Source: CBDDBX01 sp965225955
GTDB taxonomy: Bacteria; Acidobacteriota; Aminicenantia; UBA2199
Length of the DNA stretch: 64,000 nucleotides
NCBI GenBank assembly: GCA_965225955.1
Contig: CBDDBX010000006.1
Coordinates: forward strand, 62,001-126,000
Direction of reading: 5' to 3'
Shown: piece by piece, positions 1 through 8,228 of the stretch
Layout: every line of letters begins with the position of its first letter
Numbering within the stretch: position 1 is the first letter of the stretch
Program-made: the position numbers and the translations under genes
Notes under the pieces: generated by a model
Told to the model about the DNA's origin: nothing
Databases searched by the model: none
The model's input: the letters and a program-made list of their open reading frames with translations, nothing else

Positions 1-831
1 ATTAACAACTCCGAGAGCAGCCATTGACTCAATTGGGAAACGACTCTTATTAATCATCAATGCCACAAAAGGATGAACTCCCAGGGTCAGAATTGATGTC
101 ATAGCCAGAGGTGTATAGAATTTCATAAAGAACTGCAAGGTTATCTCTTTTGCTTCCCTATTCTCCGCTTCCTTAGTACTCATAAACTCTTTGACACAAA
201 CGTTGGCCATCAACCTTATAGCTATTGCTTCTGCAATAACTCCAAGTGACAGCGCCATGGCTCCCAGCAAAGTACCGTTTATATCAAACAGTCCTATTAA
301 GAGAGCTGATCCCGCCATTACTGCCAGACGAACAAAAGTTCCATAAGTAACTTTACGGGTCTGTTTCTTTCTTATGAGAATCCCCTGGTATAGTCGTCTG
401 TAACCGATAGCTCCACCCCAGGGTATAAGTGCCAGAATAGCAGTGTAGGTTATTTCTATTAACTCCGGATCCAATCCAACCCATTTTACTATAACCAGGT
501 CAAAGATTGCTGGTATAAGAAGAATTAATAATATCAGGGTAATTATGGCACATAAAATATAACTATATTTTCTGAGTTTCAGAAAAGAAGCTCTATCTTC
601 AACCAGTGCAGTGGAAGCACTCATCAGCATAATCACAGGAGCTTCAATGATCAGTGCAATTGCATAAGCAAAAGTAAAAGCTGCAAGATTATTTTTCTGA
701 TCCGGCAGATCTGCTATTAACCTCTGTATAAATGGCTGCTCTATTGCCATCATAAGCCAGGTTAATGCAAGAGGTAACCAGAATAGAGTTATCTCTTTAT
801 ATGTAATTTCTTTTTTTTCTGCTGTTTTCAT
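1..831 (-). CDS. MATE-like / MOP-superfamily membrane transporter, 3' end missing
   Basis: The frame starts at an ATG at 831 and stays open to the window edge, giving the first 277 residues. The protein is highly hydrophobic with about seven predicted membrane helices; the N-terminal stretch (FWLPLALTWLMMAIEQPFI) and the GVDP/PWGGAIGYRRLYQG-type loop resemble multi-helix flippases of the MATE/ANK/polysaccharide-flippase superfamily, which export drugs, pyrophosphate or lipid-linked sugars. The substrate cannot be inferred. It is divergent from the sirtuin gene with a 120-nt gap. No clear Shine-Dalgarno precedes the ATG. A more specific family (MATE versus ANKH-like) would need a profile search. 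Confidence 0.6.
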   Translation of the reverse strand, partial: MKTAEKKEITYKEITLFWLPLALTWLMMAIEQPFIQRLIADLPDQKNNLAAFTFAYAIALIIEAPVIMLMSASTALVEDRASFLKLRKYSYILCAIITLILLILLIPAIFDLVIVKWVGLDPELIEITYTAILALIPWGGAIGYRRLYQGILIRKKQTRKVTYGTFVRLAVMAGSALLIGLFDINGTLLGAMALSLGVIAEAIAIRLMANVCVKEFMSTKEAENREAKEITLQFFMKFYTPLAMTSILTLGVHPFVALMINKSRFPIESMAALGVVN

Positions 832-951
832 GGACTAGGTAGAATATCATTAAAAGCATGTTCTGACAAGGTTCTGCATAAAGAAACCGCATTTAAACAG
901 ATCATTTGTATTCCTTGACAAAAATGCCACTAATAAACGAAAATATAATTC

Positions 952-1779
952 ATGAATATGAATCAACTACTGAAAGATGCAGCAGAAAAAATAGATGAAG
1001 CAGACTCACTTCTGATATGCGCCGGGGCTGGTATGGGAGTAGATTCCGGTTTACCGGATTTCAGAGGAAATGAAGGTTTCTGGAATGCCTATCCACCATA
1101 CAGGCACCTTAACCTCTCTTTTTCTGATATGGCTAATCCTTACTGGTTTGACGACGACCCGGAATTTGCCTGGGGGTTCTACGGACACAGGCTAAATCTG
1201 TACAGAGAAACTAATCCACATATTGGTTTTGATATACTTCTGAGAATAGGTTTGAAAAAAAAGAGCTATTTTGTCTTTACTTCAAATGTAGATGGACAGT
1301 TTCAGAAAGCCGGTTTTTCTGACAAAGCAATTCTGGAATGTCACGGCTCAATTCATCACCTTCAGTGTTCCAGAGTGTGCAACACTTTTATCTGGAGTGC
1401 TGAAGAGGTAAATATTGATGTTAACCCTGATAGTTTCAGGACAACATCCCAAATTCCGAAGTGCTCTCAGTGTCAATCTGTAGCACGCCCTAATATAATG
1501 ATGTTTGGTGACTGGGACTGGCTGCCTTCAAGAACCTCCATGCAGCAGAAAAGCTTCAACAACTGGCTTAATAAAAACAGAGGCAGTAAGATTGTAATTG
1601 TAGAAATTGGTGCAGGATCTGCTGTTCCTACAGTCAGAATGACTTCAGAAAATGTTGTTAACAGAAATGGAGCTACCCTTATAAGAATCAACACAAGAGA
1701 GCCTGAAGTACCAGCAGGAAATACCGGAATAGCTATGGGAGCCGCTGAGTGCCTGACCAGAATTGAAGCAATGATTTAA
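952..1779 (+). CDS. Sir2-family NAD-dependent protein deacylase (sirtuin)
   Basis: A sirtuin of 275 residues. The NAD-binding GAGMG-DSGLPDFRG motif is at residues 25-39, the SNVDGQF segment at 111-117 and the catalytic histidine in ECHGS at 131. Four zinc cysteines lie at about 139, 143, 171 and 174 (C-x3-C...C-x2-C). These are the hallmarks of enzymes that remove acyl groups from lysine or transfer ADP-ribose using NAD. The usual TQN-D motif reads TSNVD here, so the substrate class may differ from CobB-type deacetylases. There are two in-frame ATGs, 952 and 958; neither has a good SD. A TATAAT lies at 944-949, too close to the start for a normal leader unless the message is nearly leaderless. 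Tail to tail with nrdG, 1 nt apart. Confidence 0.85.
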   Translation: MNMNQLLKDAAEKIDEADSLLICAGAGMGVDSGLPDFRGNEGFWNAYPPYRHLNLSFSDMANPYWFDDDPEFAWGFYGHRLNLYRETNPHIGFDILLRIGLKKKSYFVFTSNVDGQFQKAGFSDKAILECHGSIHHLQCSRVCNTFIWSAEEVNIDVNPDSFRTTSQIPKCSQCQSVARPNIMMFGDWDWLPSRTSMQQKSFNNWLNKNRGSKIVIVEIGAGSAVPTVRMTSENVVNRNGATLIRINTREPEVPAGNTGIAMGAAECLTRIEAMI

Positions 1780-1780
1780 A

Positions 1781-2473
1781 TTAAGCGGTTCTTATCTCAA
1801 CCCTTTTTACATAAGGTTCTGCAAGCTGCCTCATCTCTTCAAGAACAGACCTGTCATAAGGCATCACATCACTAAAAACCGGATCCAGAGTTTTGTCAGG
1901 CACAAATTGCTGAATAAAGTAGTTACCTGCTCCTTCTATTGTTTTACCTATTTCAACAATATCTCTGGTTTCAACAATACCTGGCACCACGGTAGTTCTG
2001 AACTCATAACAGATATCTGAATCCATTATTGCACCTACAGATGCTTTTATTCTTGAGAAATCGATATTCACCCCTGCTGCTTCATTATATTTATTACAAG
2101 AACTCTTTACATCCATTGCAATGTAGTCAGGGCTACCATTTTCAATGAGGTTTGCTAATATTTCCGGGTGATATCCATTAGTATCCAGTTTAACTGAAAG
2201 CCCCATTATTTTGATTTCTTCTATAAAATCTTTCAAACCTTTATTCAGAAGAGGTTCGCCCCCGGATATCTGAACTCCGTCAATAAATCCTTTTCTATTT
2301 GAAAGATCTTTAAGAATCTGCCCTGCACACAGGGTCTCTTTTGCAGAGCAACTGATTAATTCCGGGTTATGGCAGAAGGGGCATCTGAAACTACAGCCCT
2401 GAGTAAAGACTATAGATGCAATCTTTCCCGGATAATCAATGAGAGTTGTTCCGGTAAAACCTTTAATTCTCAT
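1781..2473 (-). CDS. nrdG: Anaerobic ribonucleotide reductase activating protein (radical SAM)
   Basis: A 230-residue radical-SAM activase. The iron-sulfur motif C27-x3-C31-x2-C34 (GCSFRCPFCHNPEL) binds the 4Fe-4S cluster that cleaves S-adenosylmethionine; QISGGEP follows as the SAM-binding GGEP motif. The enzyme generates the glycyl radical on anaerobic RNR. Length and the N-terminal GFTGTTLIDYPGKIAS segment fit the longer NrdG type rather than the ~155-aa E. coli form. It lies 33 nt downstream of the small glycyl-radical ORF and in the same orientation, so all three components of the RNR form one operon. SD GGAG precedes the ATG. Confidence 0.9.
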   Translation of the reverse strand: MRIKGFTGTTLIDYPGKIASIVFTQGCSFRCPFCHNPELISCSAKETLCAGQILKDLSNRKGFIDGVQISGGEPLLNKGLKDFIEEIKIMGLSVKLDTNGYHPEILANLIENGSPDYIAMDVKSSCNKYNEAAGVNIDFSRIKASVGAIMDSDICYEFRTTVVPGIVETRDIVEIGKTIEGAGNYFIQQFVPDKTLDPVFSDVMPYDRSVLEEMRQLAEPYVKRVEIRTA

Positions 2474-2506
2474 TTATACTCCAGAACAACTCCAATCAGA
2501 ATTCAA

Positions 2507-2695
2507 TTATATTTTTACAACGGGATCGATCAGGCTTCTTTCACCAAACTCTTCTACTTTTCCCTTGTTCCAGTTCTGTACAGGTCTGAAATAACCAACA
2601 ACTCTGGAATAAACCTCAGTTGGAACTACTTTAATTTTTACTGTTTCACCTGTAGAACAAGTTACTCCTTTTGTGTTACGTGTAAGATTTTCCAT
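2507..2695 (-). CDS. Small protein carrying the class III RNR glycyl-radical domain
   Basis: A 62-residue protein that contains what is normally the extreme C-terminus of NrdD: SRVVGYFRPVQNWNKGK followed by EEFGER. Glycine 34 in R-V-V-G-Y aligns with the radical-bearing glycine of class III ribonucleotide reductases. It is in a different frame from the preceding large NrdD ORF, has its own SD (GGAG, overlapping the nrdD stop) and starts 11 nt after that stop, so independent translation is well supported. Only one cysteine (C13) is present and there is no zinc ribbon. I infer that it docks on the large subunit to supply the radical, comparable in idea to GrcA/YfiD repair of pyruvate formate-lyase. 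Confidence 0.8.
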   Translation of the reverse strand: MENLTRNTKGVTCSTGETVKIKVVPTEVYSRVVGYFRPVQNWNKGKVEEFGERSLIDPVVKI

Positions 2696-2706
2696 AATAA
2701 TGCTCC

Positions 2707-4815
2707 TTAGTTGTAAATGTTGTCGTCACTCTCTTCTTCCTCATCCACAACAATGTATGAACCCTTTGGAAGCTTTTCGAGCTGCTCTTTTGTAACTTCA
2801 ATCTCCACACCATATTTTTCAATACTCTCTTTATCCTGAACATTGGGATCAAAGTCATGCTTTCCGGGAATATATCCACTGGTTGGCGAAACTGAGAATG
2901 TAGGAGTAAAGGAGAAATATGGCAGACTGAATCTGTCAGTAATCTTTCTTGTAAGAGATCTTACAAGTTTCCAGTCGCTGATTCTTTCCCCGAAGAACAG
3001 GTGAACAACAGTACCACCGGTAAACTTTGTCTGTAGATCATCCTGGTGCTCAAGAAGGTCAAAAACATCATTAAAGCACTGAACCGGAGGGTGTACAGAG
3101 TTAGTATAGTAAGGTTCTGCTGTACCGCTGGTAGAGATATCGGGATACTTTTCTCTATCACTCATAGCCATTCTGTAAGCTGCGCCTTCAGCAGGAGTTG
3201 CTTCCAGATTGTACATATGTCCTGTTTTTTCCTGGACATCCATCATCCGATCCCTCATATGGTTCATCACTTTCAGAGCGAAAGCTTTACCTTCAGGATC
3301 GGTAATGGATTTTCCCATAAAATTCTGAAGTGTTTCATTCATTCCAACCATACCAATGGTTGAAAAATGGAACTTCCAGAAATTTCTTGTATTAGCCTTT
3401 ATTGATCTCAGGTAAAATTTTGTAAATGGGTAGAGACCAATGTTTGTAAAACGCTCAATATTTTTTCTCTTTATTTCAAGAGCTTCCACTGCAAGATCAA
3501 TTAAACCATCAAGAATGTTAAAGAACTCTTCTTCATTTGAAGCTCTGTAACCTATTCTTGGCAGGTTAACTGTAACAACACCTATTGAACCTGTAAGAGG
3601 GTTAGCACCAAAGAGTCCGCCACCTCTTTTCCACAGTTCACGGTTATCAAGTCTGAGACGACAGCACATTGACCTTGCATCTTCTGGATCCATATCGGAA
3701 TTAACAAAGTTTGCGAAGTATGGAATACCATACTTTCCAGTCATCTCCCATATAGGCTCAAGATCATCATTTTCCCAATCAAAATCTCTGCCAATATTAT
3801 ATGTTGGAATTGGGAAAGTGAAAATTCTGCCACTGGCATCACCCTCCATCATTATCTCTGCAAAAACTCTGTTAATGAGATCCATCTCTTTCTGGAACTC
3901 TCCATATGTCTCTTCCTGATCCTCTCCTCCGATAACAACATTCTTATCTTTAAGAGTACTGGGAGCAACAAGATCCATAGTAATATTTGTGAAAGGAGTC
4001 TGAAAACCAACTCTTGTGGGAACATTCAGATTAAATACAAACTCCTGCATAGACTGCCTGACTTCTTTATAACCAAGGTTATCATATCTTACAAAAGGAG
4101 CCAGTAAGGTATCAAAATTTGAAAAGGCCTGAGCACCTGCTGCTTCACCCTGAAGAGTATAGAAGAAGTTAACAATCTGCCCCAGAGCTGTTCTGAAATG
4201 CTTTGCCGGATGAGATTCGATTTTACCTCTTGCACCGGTAAAACCTACTCTCAGGAGATCTTCGAGATCCCAGCCAACACAGTAAGGCCCCAGAATACCA
4301 AGGTCATGTATATGAAAATCCCCCTCTTCATGAGCCATTCTCACTTCAAGTGGATATAACTTTCTCAGCCAGTATTTTGAAACAATTTTGGATGAAATAT
4401 GGAGGTTAAGTCCCTGAAGAGAGTAAGACATATTGGAGTTTTCCTTAACTCTCCAGTCATTCATATTTATATACTCATCAATGACTTTAATTCCATCAAG
4501 GAAGTTTCTCTTCATATCACGCATTTCTGCGCGTTTTTCTCTGTAAAGGATGTATGCTTTGGCTGCTGCTGCTTCATTCTCATCGATGAGGATTTTTTCT
4601 ACTACATCCTGTACCTCTTCAACTCCGGGAACTATCGCGTAATCAAAAAATCTTTTTGAAAGAAGTTCAACCACTTTTCTGGTAATTTCTGATGCTCTGT
4701 TGTCGTCTTTTTTCCCGACTGACTTGAAGGATTTCTTTACTGCTTCCGTAATTTTCTGATACTCGAAAGCGGCGTATCTTCCATCTCTTTTTTGAATGAA
4801 GATTTCACTGCTCAT
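2707..4815 (-). CDS. nrdD: Anaerobic ribonucleoside-triphosphate reductase, large part lacking the glycyl-radical C-terminus
   Basis: A 702-residue protein that makes deoxyribonucleotides from ribonucleoside triphosphates without oxygen. The N-terminal ~95 residues are an ATP-cone (IFIQKRDGRYAAFEYQKI), the allosteric site. The barrel shows HIHDLG, the finger-loop active-site cysteine in SMCCRLRLD (C384/C385) and GSIGVVTVNLPRIGY. The C-terminus still matches the family up to PYFSFTPTFSVSP-SGYIPGKH, but the usual zinc cysteines/histidine of the CP-HGY...CP-C ribbon are replaced by S, S, D and N, and the chain ends in an acidic tail (VDEEEESDD) without the RVVGY motif. That motif is on the following 62-aa ORF. 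SD AAGGAG precedes the ATG. Confidence 0.92.
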   Translation of the reverse strand: MSSEIFIQKRDGRYAAFEYQKITEAVKKSFKSVGKKDDNRASEITRKVVELLSKRFFDYAIVPGVEEVQDVVEKILIDENEAAAAKAYILYREKRAEMRDMKRNFLDGIKVIDEYINMNDWRVKENSNMSYSLQGLNLHISSKIVSKYWLRKLYPLEVRMAHEEGDFHIHDLGILGPYCVGWDLEDLLRVGFTGARGKIESHPAKHFRTALGQIVNFFYTLQGEAAGAQAFSNFDTLLAPFVRYDNLGYKEVRQSMQEFVFNLNVPTRVGFQTPFTNITMDLVAPSTLKDKNVVIGGEDQEETYGEFQKEMDLINRVFAEIMMEGDASGRIFTFPIPTYNIGRDFDWENDDLEPIWEMTGKYGIPYFANFVNSDMDPEDARSMCCRLRLDNRELWKRGGGLFGANPLTGSIGVVTVNLPRIGYRASNEEEFFNILDGLIDLAVEALEIKRKNIERFTNIGLYPFTKFYLRSIKANTRNFWKFHFSTIGMVGMNETLQNFMGKSITDPEGKAFALKVMNHMRDRMMDVQEKTGHMYNLEATPAEGAAYRMAMSDREKYPDISTSGTAEPYYTNSVHPPVQCFNDVFDLLEHQDDLQTKFTGGTVVHLFFGERISDWKLVRSLTRKITDRFSLPYFSFTPTFSVSPTSGYIPGKHDFDPNVQDKESIEKYGVEIEVTKEQLEKLPKGSYIVVDEEEESDDNIYN

Positions 4816-4857
4816 CTAAAATTTCTCCTTAATTTCTTCCCGAAGCTTCGTACAGAG

Positions 4858-4886
4858 ATGATAGTTTAGGGTTTTAAAATTGTCAA
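4858..4886 (-). promoter_or_regulatory. Promoter of the anaerobic RNR operon
   Basis: On the minus strand there is TTGACA (4886-4881), a 17-nt spacer and TATCAT (4863-4858), an almost consensus sigma-70 promoter about 45 nt before the nrdD start codon. Confidence 0.75.
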
Positions 4887-4893
4887 GGGAGCC

Positions 4894-4909
4894 ACACAAG
4901 ATATAGTGG
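4894..4909 (-). promoter_or_regulatory. Putative NrdR box upstream of nrdD
   Basis: ACACAAGATATAGTGG matches the NrdR consensus (acaCwAtATaTwGtgt) at 14 of 16 positions and sits directly upstream of the -35 element. NrdR boxes normally come in pairs about three helical turns apart; the second position (around 4924-4939) carries only a weak match, so this remains tentative. Confidence 0.45.
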
Positions 4910-5512
4910 TCGGGCACTTTGACAACCCACATATACGGAGAACCCCATTAATAAATGATTTTGAGAGTCTGGCATGATTTATCCACATATTTCCACAATT
5001 CCCCAAAACCCTCTACCAGTAACGAAAAGGAGTTTTTTAAAAAAAAATAAAATTTTTTTTCAATTTTATTTTACTATTCATCAGCACGTAAATCCAAATA
5101 GTTGAACAGGCAGGAATCTACATCAACAAAAGTAAAAAACCTGACCAGAGAGACAAAAATTGAAATCTTCTTTTAAAGCTTACCTGCTACCAGGAGCACA
5201 AAGACTGACACAAATGGCACTAGTTTAAAGATTCAAAAAGATAGCCTGCCTGTCATTAAGTCACACAAAGAATCCATCTTCGCTAAAGCTACGCCGTGAC
5301 ACACACAGACAAACATAGACAAGCACGGACTGACACATTGTTGTACAGATAATATCACCTGTGTTTGTCAGGGCTTTCAGCAGGAGTAGTGAGCTTGCGA
5401 ACAACGATTAGAGATGGGCGACGGTGCCAGCGTCATCAAAATAAGGCGAAGACTGGTTCTTTGTGTACCTTGAGCTAGATACTAGCCATGAATATGACTT
5501 CTATTTGAGTTA
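4910..5512. other. Long intergenic region without a recognisable gene
   Basis: About 600 nt between the nrdD promoter and the terminator of the TonB-like gene. I see no credible ORF with an SD. It holds an A/T run around 5031-5070 (T5-A9-T-A4-T8 pattern), and at 5391-5450 a patch that shares a 14-nt block (AGTGAGCTTGCGAA) and the trailing AGATGGG...CAGCGT pattern with the region in front of the phage fibre gene at 62440. The stretch around 5293-5340 is rich in degenerate GACA/CACA words, some echoed near 10625 and 51390. It reads like decayed repeats rather than genes. Confidence 0.5.
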
Positions 5513-5557
5513 TTTCAAAAAATAAATGGGCATAGCGACGCAGCCCGCTATGCCCAT
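5513..5557 (-). terminator. Rho-independent terminator of the TonB-like gene
   Basis: ATGGGCATAGCG (5526-5537) pairs perfectly with CGCTATGCCCAT (5546-5557) across an 8-nt loop; on the minus strand a T-rich run (TTTATTTTTTG) follows. It lies 37 nt after the stop codon at 5594. Confidence 0.75.
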
Positions 5558-5593
5558 ATAACGAAAAAATTTGTAGGTAATATTAGTTAGACG

Positions 5594-6271
5594 CTAATTA
5601 AGACTAAAGGTTACAACTACAGAAAATTTAACCGGAACAGCTTCTCCATCAACTATATATGGTTTATATTTCCATTTTTTAACCGCAGCAATTGCTGCTG
5701 TTGATAAAAGCTTATCTGGAGATTTAGTTACCTGAAGGCTTCTCACCCTGCCTTCAGTATCGCTTACTGCTTCTACCACTACATCACCGACAATTCCTTT
5801 CTTCAAGGCTTCAGGTGGATAAGAAGGAGCGACTCTTTTGATGAGTTCCGGTGCACTTCCTCCCTTAAGGGTCATAACCTTTCTGCCTGATTTTGCACAA
5901 CACCCACCTCTCTTTTTGTCCAGAGCAAAAGTTACATTAACTGTAAACTTGACTCTTTTGGGTTTCTTATTCACAAGATAGGGTTTGTAAACCCACTGTT
6001 TAAGAGCTTTTACAGCAGCTTCAGCAAGTAAATCATCCGGCGCTTCCACAACCTCTACAGCTTCTACTCTGCCATAGATATCTGTTGTAGCAGTAAGCAG
6101 CACATTCCCTGAAATCCTTTTTTCAACTGCTTTCTTTGGGTATACAGGATTAACTTTTTTAATCAGTAAGGGCCTGGATTTACTATCTACTCTTAAAACT
6201 TTCTCTTCTGCATAGCTCATACTCAGCATAAAAACAGAGATAACTAAAATCACAACTAATTTTTTAATCAT
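5594..6271 (-). CDS. Secreted protein with two TonB C-terminal domains
   Basis: A 225-residue protein with an N-terminal signal peptide (about residues 1-21, ending SMSYA) and no TonB-type membrane anchor with proline-rich linker. Two TonB_C repeats follow, about residues 33-118 and 138-225, each with the V-P-YP--A----I-G-V--------G-V------S-D-LL--AA--A-K-W-YKPY pattern. The second repeat is strikingly similar to the C-terminal domain of the M56 protein at 6818-8215, indicating recent duplication. It is transcribed divergently from the BlaI gene and shares its operator region, so it is probably a target of that repressor. A bare tandem of TonB_C domains in the periplasm might bind TonB boxes without transducing energy; function not known. 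Confidence 0.75.
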   Translation of the reverse strand: MIKKLVVILVISVFMLSMSYAEEKVLRVDSKSRPLLIKKVNPVYPKKAVEKRISGNVLLTATTDIYGRVEAVEVVEAPDDLLAEAAVKALKQWVYKPYLVNKKPKRVKFTVNVTFALDKKRGGCCAKSGRKVMTLKGGSAPELIKRVAPSYPPEALKKGIVGDVVVEAVSDTEGRVRSLQVTKSPDKLLSTAAIAAVKKWKYKPYIVDGEAVPVKFSVVVTFSLN

Positions 6272-6286
6272 ATCGACCTCCTTGAT

Positions 6287-6300
6287 ACGACAGCTGTCGT
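6287..6300. promoter_or_regulatory. BlaI-type operator, copy 1
   Basis: Perfect palindrome ACGACAGCTGTCGT just upstream of the TonB-like gene, in the initiation region of its promoter. The GACA-nn-TGTC core matches the operator type bound by BlaI/MecI dimers. Confidence 0.7.
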
Positions 6301-6304
6301 TATC

Positions 6305-6333
6305 AATTTAAACGACACATGTCGTTTTGTCAA
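6305..6333 (-). promoter_or_regulatory. Promoter for the TonB-like gene
   Basis: Minus-strand TTGACA (6333-6328), 17-nt spacer, TAAATT (6310-6305). Operator copy 2 fills the spacer and copy 1 lies just downstream, an arrangement suited to repression. Confidence 0.6.
6312..6325. promoter_or_regulatory. BlaI-type operator, copy 2
   Basis: Perfect palindrome ACGACACATGTCGT inside the spacer of the minus-strand promoter; same half-sites as the flanking copies. Confidence 0.7.
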
Positions 6334-6363
6334 CAAAAAAAATTCACTACATTGAAGATAATG

Positions 6364-6392
6364 TTGACAACAGTTTTTTCGGGCAATATACT
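6364..6392 (+). promoter_or_regulatory. Promoter of the blaI-M56 operon
   Basis: TTGACA (6364-6369), 17 nt, TATACT (6387-6392): near-perfect sigma-70 promoter. An operator copy begins 5 nt after the -10. Confidence 0.8.
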
Positions 6393-6396
6393 ATTA

Positions 6397-6410
6397 ACGA
6401 CAAATGTCGT
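6397..6410. promoter_or_regulatory. BlaI-type operator, copy 3
   Basis: Perfect palindrome ACGACAAATGTCGT overlapping the expected transcription start of blaI, predicting autorepression. Confidence 0.75.
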
Positions 6411-6425
6411 TACAAGGAGATTTAA

Positions 6426-6821
6426 ATGAAACAGCAGTTACCAAAATTATCTGAAGCAAATCTTGAGATAATGAAAATAGTGTGGGAAAAAAGAGAGGTA
6501 ACAATTGCTGCGGTTCATGAAGAGTTGAATAAGAACCGCAAAGAAAAAATAGGTCGTACTTCAGTTCAGGTTCAGATGACCAGACTTGCGGAATACGGAT
6601 GGCTCAATCACAGAAAGGAGGGTAGATCTTATTTATATAGCGCTACTCAGGACAGACAGAGAACAACAAAAGATATGCTTTCAGATATAAGCAGAAGACT
6701 ATTCGGCGGGTCACATTCTGCATTAATAAGGTGCCTTATGGAAGAGGAATCCATATCAAACAATGAATTATCAGATATTAAGGAAATCCTTGCTAAAGCA
6801 GAACAGGAGGATCGATCATGA
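6426..6821 (+). CDS. BlaI/MecI-family transcriptional repressor
   Basis: A 131-residue winged-helix repressor. The N-terminus (LSEANLEIMKIVWEKREVTIAAVHEEL) and the recognition region (IGRTSVQVQMTRLAEYGWLNHRKEGRSYLYSA) follow the Penicillinase_R pattern. Family members hold operators as dimers and are inactivated when a partner M56 membrane protease is triggered. That partner is the next gene, overlapping by 4 nt (ATGA). SD AAGGAG precedes the ATG. Three matching palindromes lie in the divergent intergenic region, so autoregulation and control of the TonB-like gene are expected. The inducing signal is unlikely to be limited to beta-lactams, since no lactamase is nearby. Confidence 0.9.
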   Translation: MKQQLPKLSEANLEIMKIVWEKREVTIAAVHEELNKNRKEKIGRTSVQVQMTRLAEYGWLNHRKEGRSYLYSATQDRQRTTKDMLSDISRRLFGGSHSALIRCLMEEESISNNELSDIKEILAKAEQEDRS

Positions 6822-8215
6822 CTATAGATCAGTTTCTTCTTGACATCTCTTCTGTTGAAAAGATAATAAACCTTCTGATTCAGAGTTTTGTAATCACAGC
6901 TCTTGTATGGGGAATAACCGTGTCACTTAAAAAATCATCTCCTCCCCTGCGAAGCAGAATCATTGTAATATCCCTGATAATAATAACCGCTATGGCTTTT
7001 ATTCTCCCCTTTGCAGAGATATTATCTCCAGCTCACAAGATAGTTCTGCAGGAAATAGAAATCTCAGTAGCTGCAAAAGCAGCTGCAGACAACAACTTCT
7101 CAAGCACAATCAGCATAGAAGATCTTATATTCGTAACATGGCTTTCGGGGTCACTGTTTATGTTCATTAAACTGGCTCTGGGAATAAGAAAGACAGTAAA
7201 ACTTGTTAACAGCGCAATTCCCTTCCCCTCAAAAAGACTTAATCTTATACTTACCAGATCTCTTGCCAGATTTTCCGACATAAAGTTCAGAGGTATTTAT
7301 ATATCAGACCTGATCAATTCTCCTGTTTCCGCTGGTTTCTTCAGCCCACTTATAATAATACCTGAATCAATGATAAAGGAGTCTGGTGAGCAGGAAATTG
7401 CAGCAATACTTGATCATGAGCTCTCCCATATTTATCACAGAGACCAGTTCACAGGACTTATACAGAGAATTACTGCAGCAATATACTGGTGGAATCCTTT
7501 TGTTCATATGCTGAATCGTAATCTCTCTGGTATTAGAGAACATATCGCAGATAATTATGCAATTAGCAGAAGCACACCACTCACATATGCTAAATATCTG
7601 ACAGCTCTTGCTGAAAAAGCTCTTATTGCCAGAAAAGAGACTCCGGGAATTCTGAATTTCTCTTCTGCTCCAATGAGTATTAAAGAGAGAATCGTGGAAA
7701 TAGTAAGAAAAGAGAGAAGAATGGAAACCAGACTTAAAGGTAGTGTATCAGTAATAACACTGTTTATCATGGTTGCATTAACCGTATCTCTTTCAGGTTA
7801 CCAGATTCAGATCTCCCCACTTCTGCAGCAGATTTCGTCGCCCCCTTCGTTGCCAGTAAGTAAAGCTGCAGGTAAGAGTCAGCCCAAACAGGCCATCAGG
7901 CGTGTTTCTTCTTATTACAGACCAAAACTTATAAAAAAAGTAGCTCCGGTCTATCCGGCAGAGGCCCTTAAACAGAGAGTTTCAGGAAATGTACTTCTTG
8001 AAGCTACAACTGACATATCGGGGAGGATCAGAACTCTGAAAGTCATCTCCGGCAACCCTCTCCTTAATAATTCTGCTATTGCCGCTGTTAAGAGATGGAT
8101 ATATGAACCATATATAGTTAATCGCAAACCAGTGCCGGTAAAATTCACAGTTAACGTCACCTATTCCCTCAGTAATGACGGCAAAAAGAAACGCTACACA
8201 ATCAGTAAGAAATAA
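6818..8215 (+). CDS. BlaR1/MecR1-type M56 sensor protease fused to a TonB C-terminal domain
   Basis: A 465-residue membrane protein. The N-terminal half has several transmembrane helices and the zinc-protease motif H200-E201-LS-H204 (DHELSHIYHRDQ) of M56 peptidases. A further transmembrane segment lies near residues 307-328 (VSVITLFIMVALTVSLSGY). Instead of a penicillin-binding sensor domain, the C-terminus (about 368-452) is a TonB_C domain very like the repeats of the secreted protein at 5594-6271. I infer that periplasmic TonB_C occupancy is sensed and the cytoplasmic-side protease then relieves BlaI repression. M56-TonB fusions are known in Bacteroidota; the paired secreted double-TonB_C protein makes this locus self-contained. 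Confidence 0.85.
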   Translation: MTIDQFLLDISSVEKIINLLIQSFVITALVWGITVSLKKSSPPLRSRIIVISLIIITAMAFILPFAEILSPAHKIVLQEIEISVAAKAAADNNFSSTISIEDLIFVTWLSGSLFMFIKLALGIRKTVKLVNSAIPFPSKRLNLILTRSLARFSDIKFRGIYISDLINSPVSAGFFSPLIIIPESMIKESGEQEIAAILDHELSHIYHRDQFTGLIQRITAAIYWWNPFVHMLNRNLSGIREHIADNYAISRSTPLTYAKYLTALAEKALIARKETPGILNFSSAPMSIKERIVEIVRKERRMETRLKGSVSVITLFIMVALTVSLSGYQIQISPLLQQISSPPSLPVSKAAGKSQPKQAIRRVSSYYRPKLIKKVAPVYPAEALKQRVSGNVLLEATTDISGRIRTLKVISGNPLLNNSAIAAVKRWIYEPYIVNRKPVPVKFTVNVTYSLSNDGKKKRYTISKK

Positions 8216-8228
8216 CGGAGAACAAAAA

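Noticed and set aside
944..958. Leaderless promoter for the sirtuin gene
   Set aside because: TATAAT is adjacent to the start, but the TTGACA at 915-920 is 23 nt away, so spacing does not fit.
4924..4939. Second NrdR box upstream of nrdD
   Set aside because: Spacing is plausible but only about 9 of 16 positions match; not enough to list.
5293..5340. Regular GACA/CACA tract as a repeat array
   Set aside because: Units are irregular and too degenerate to define; similar words near 10625 and 51390 are short and may be chance.
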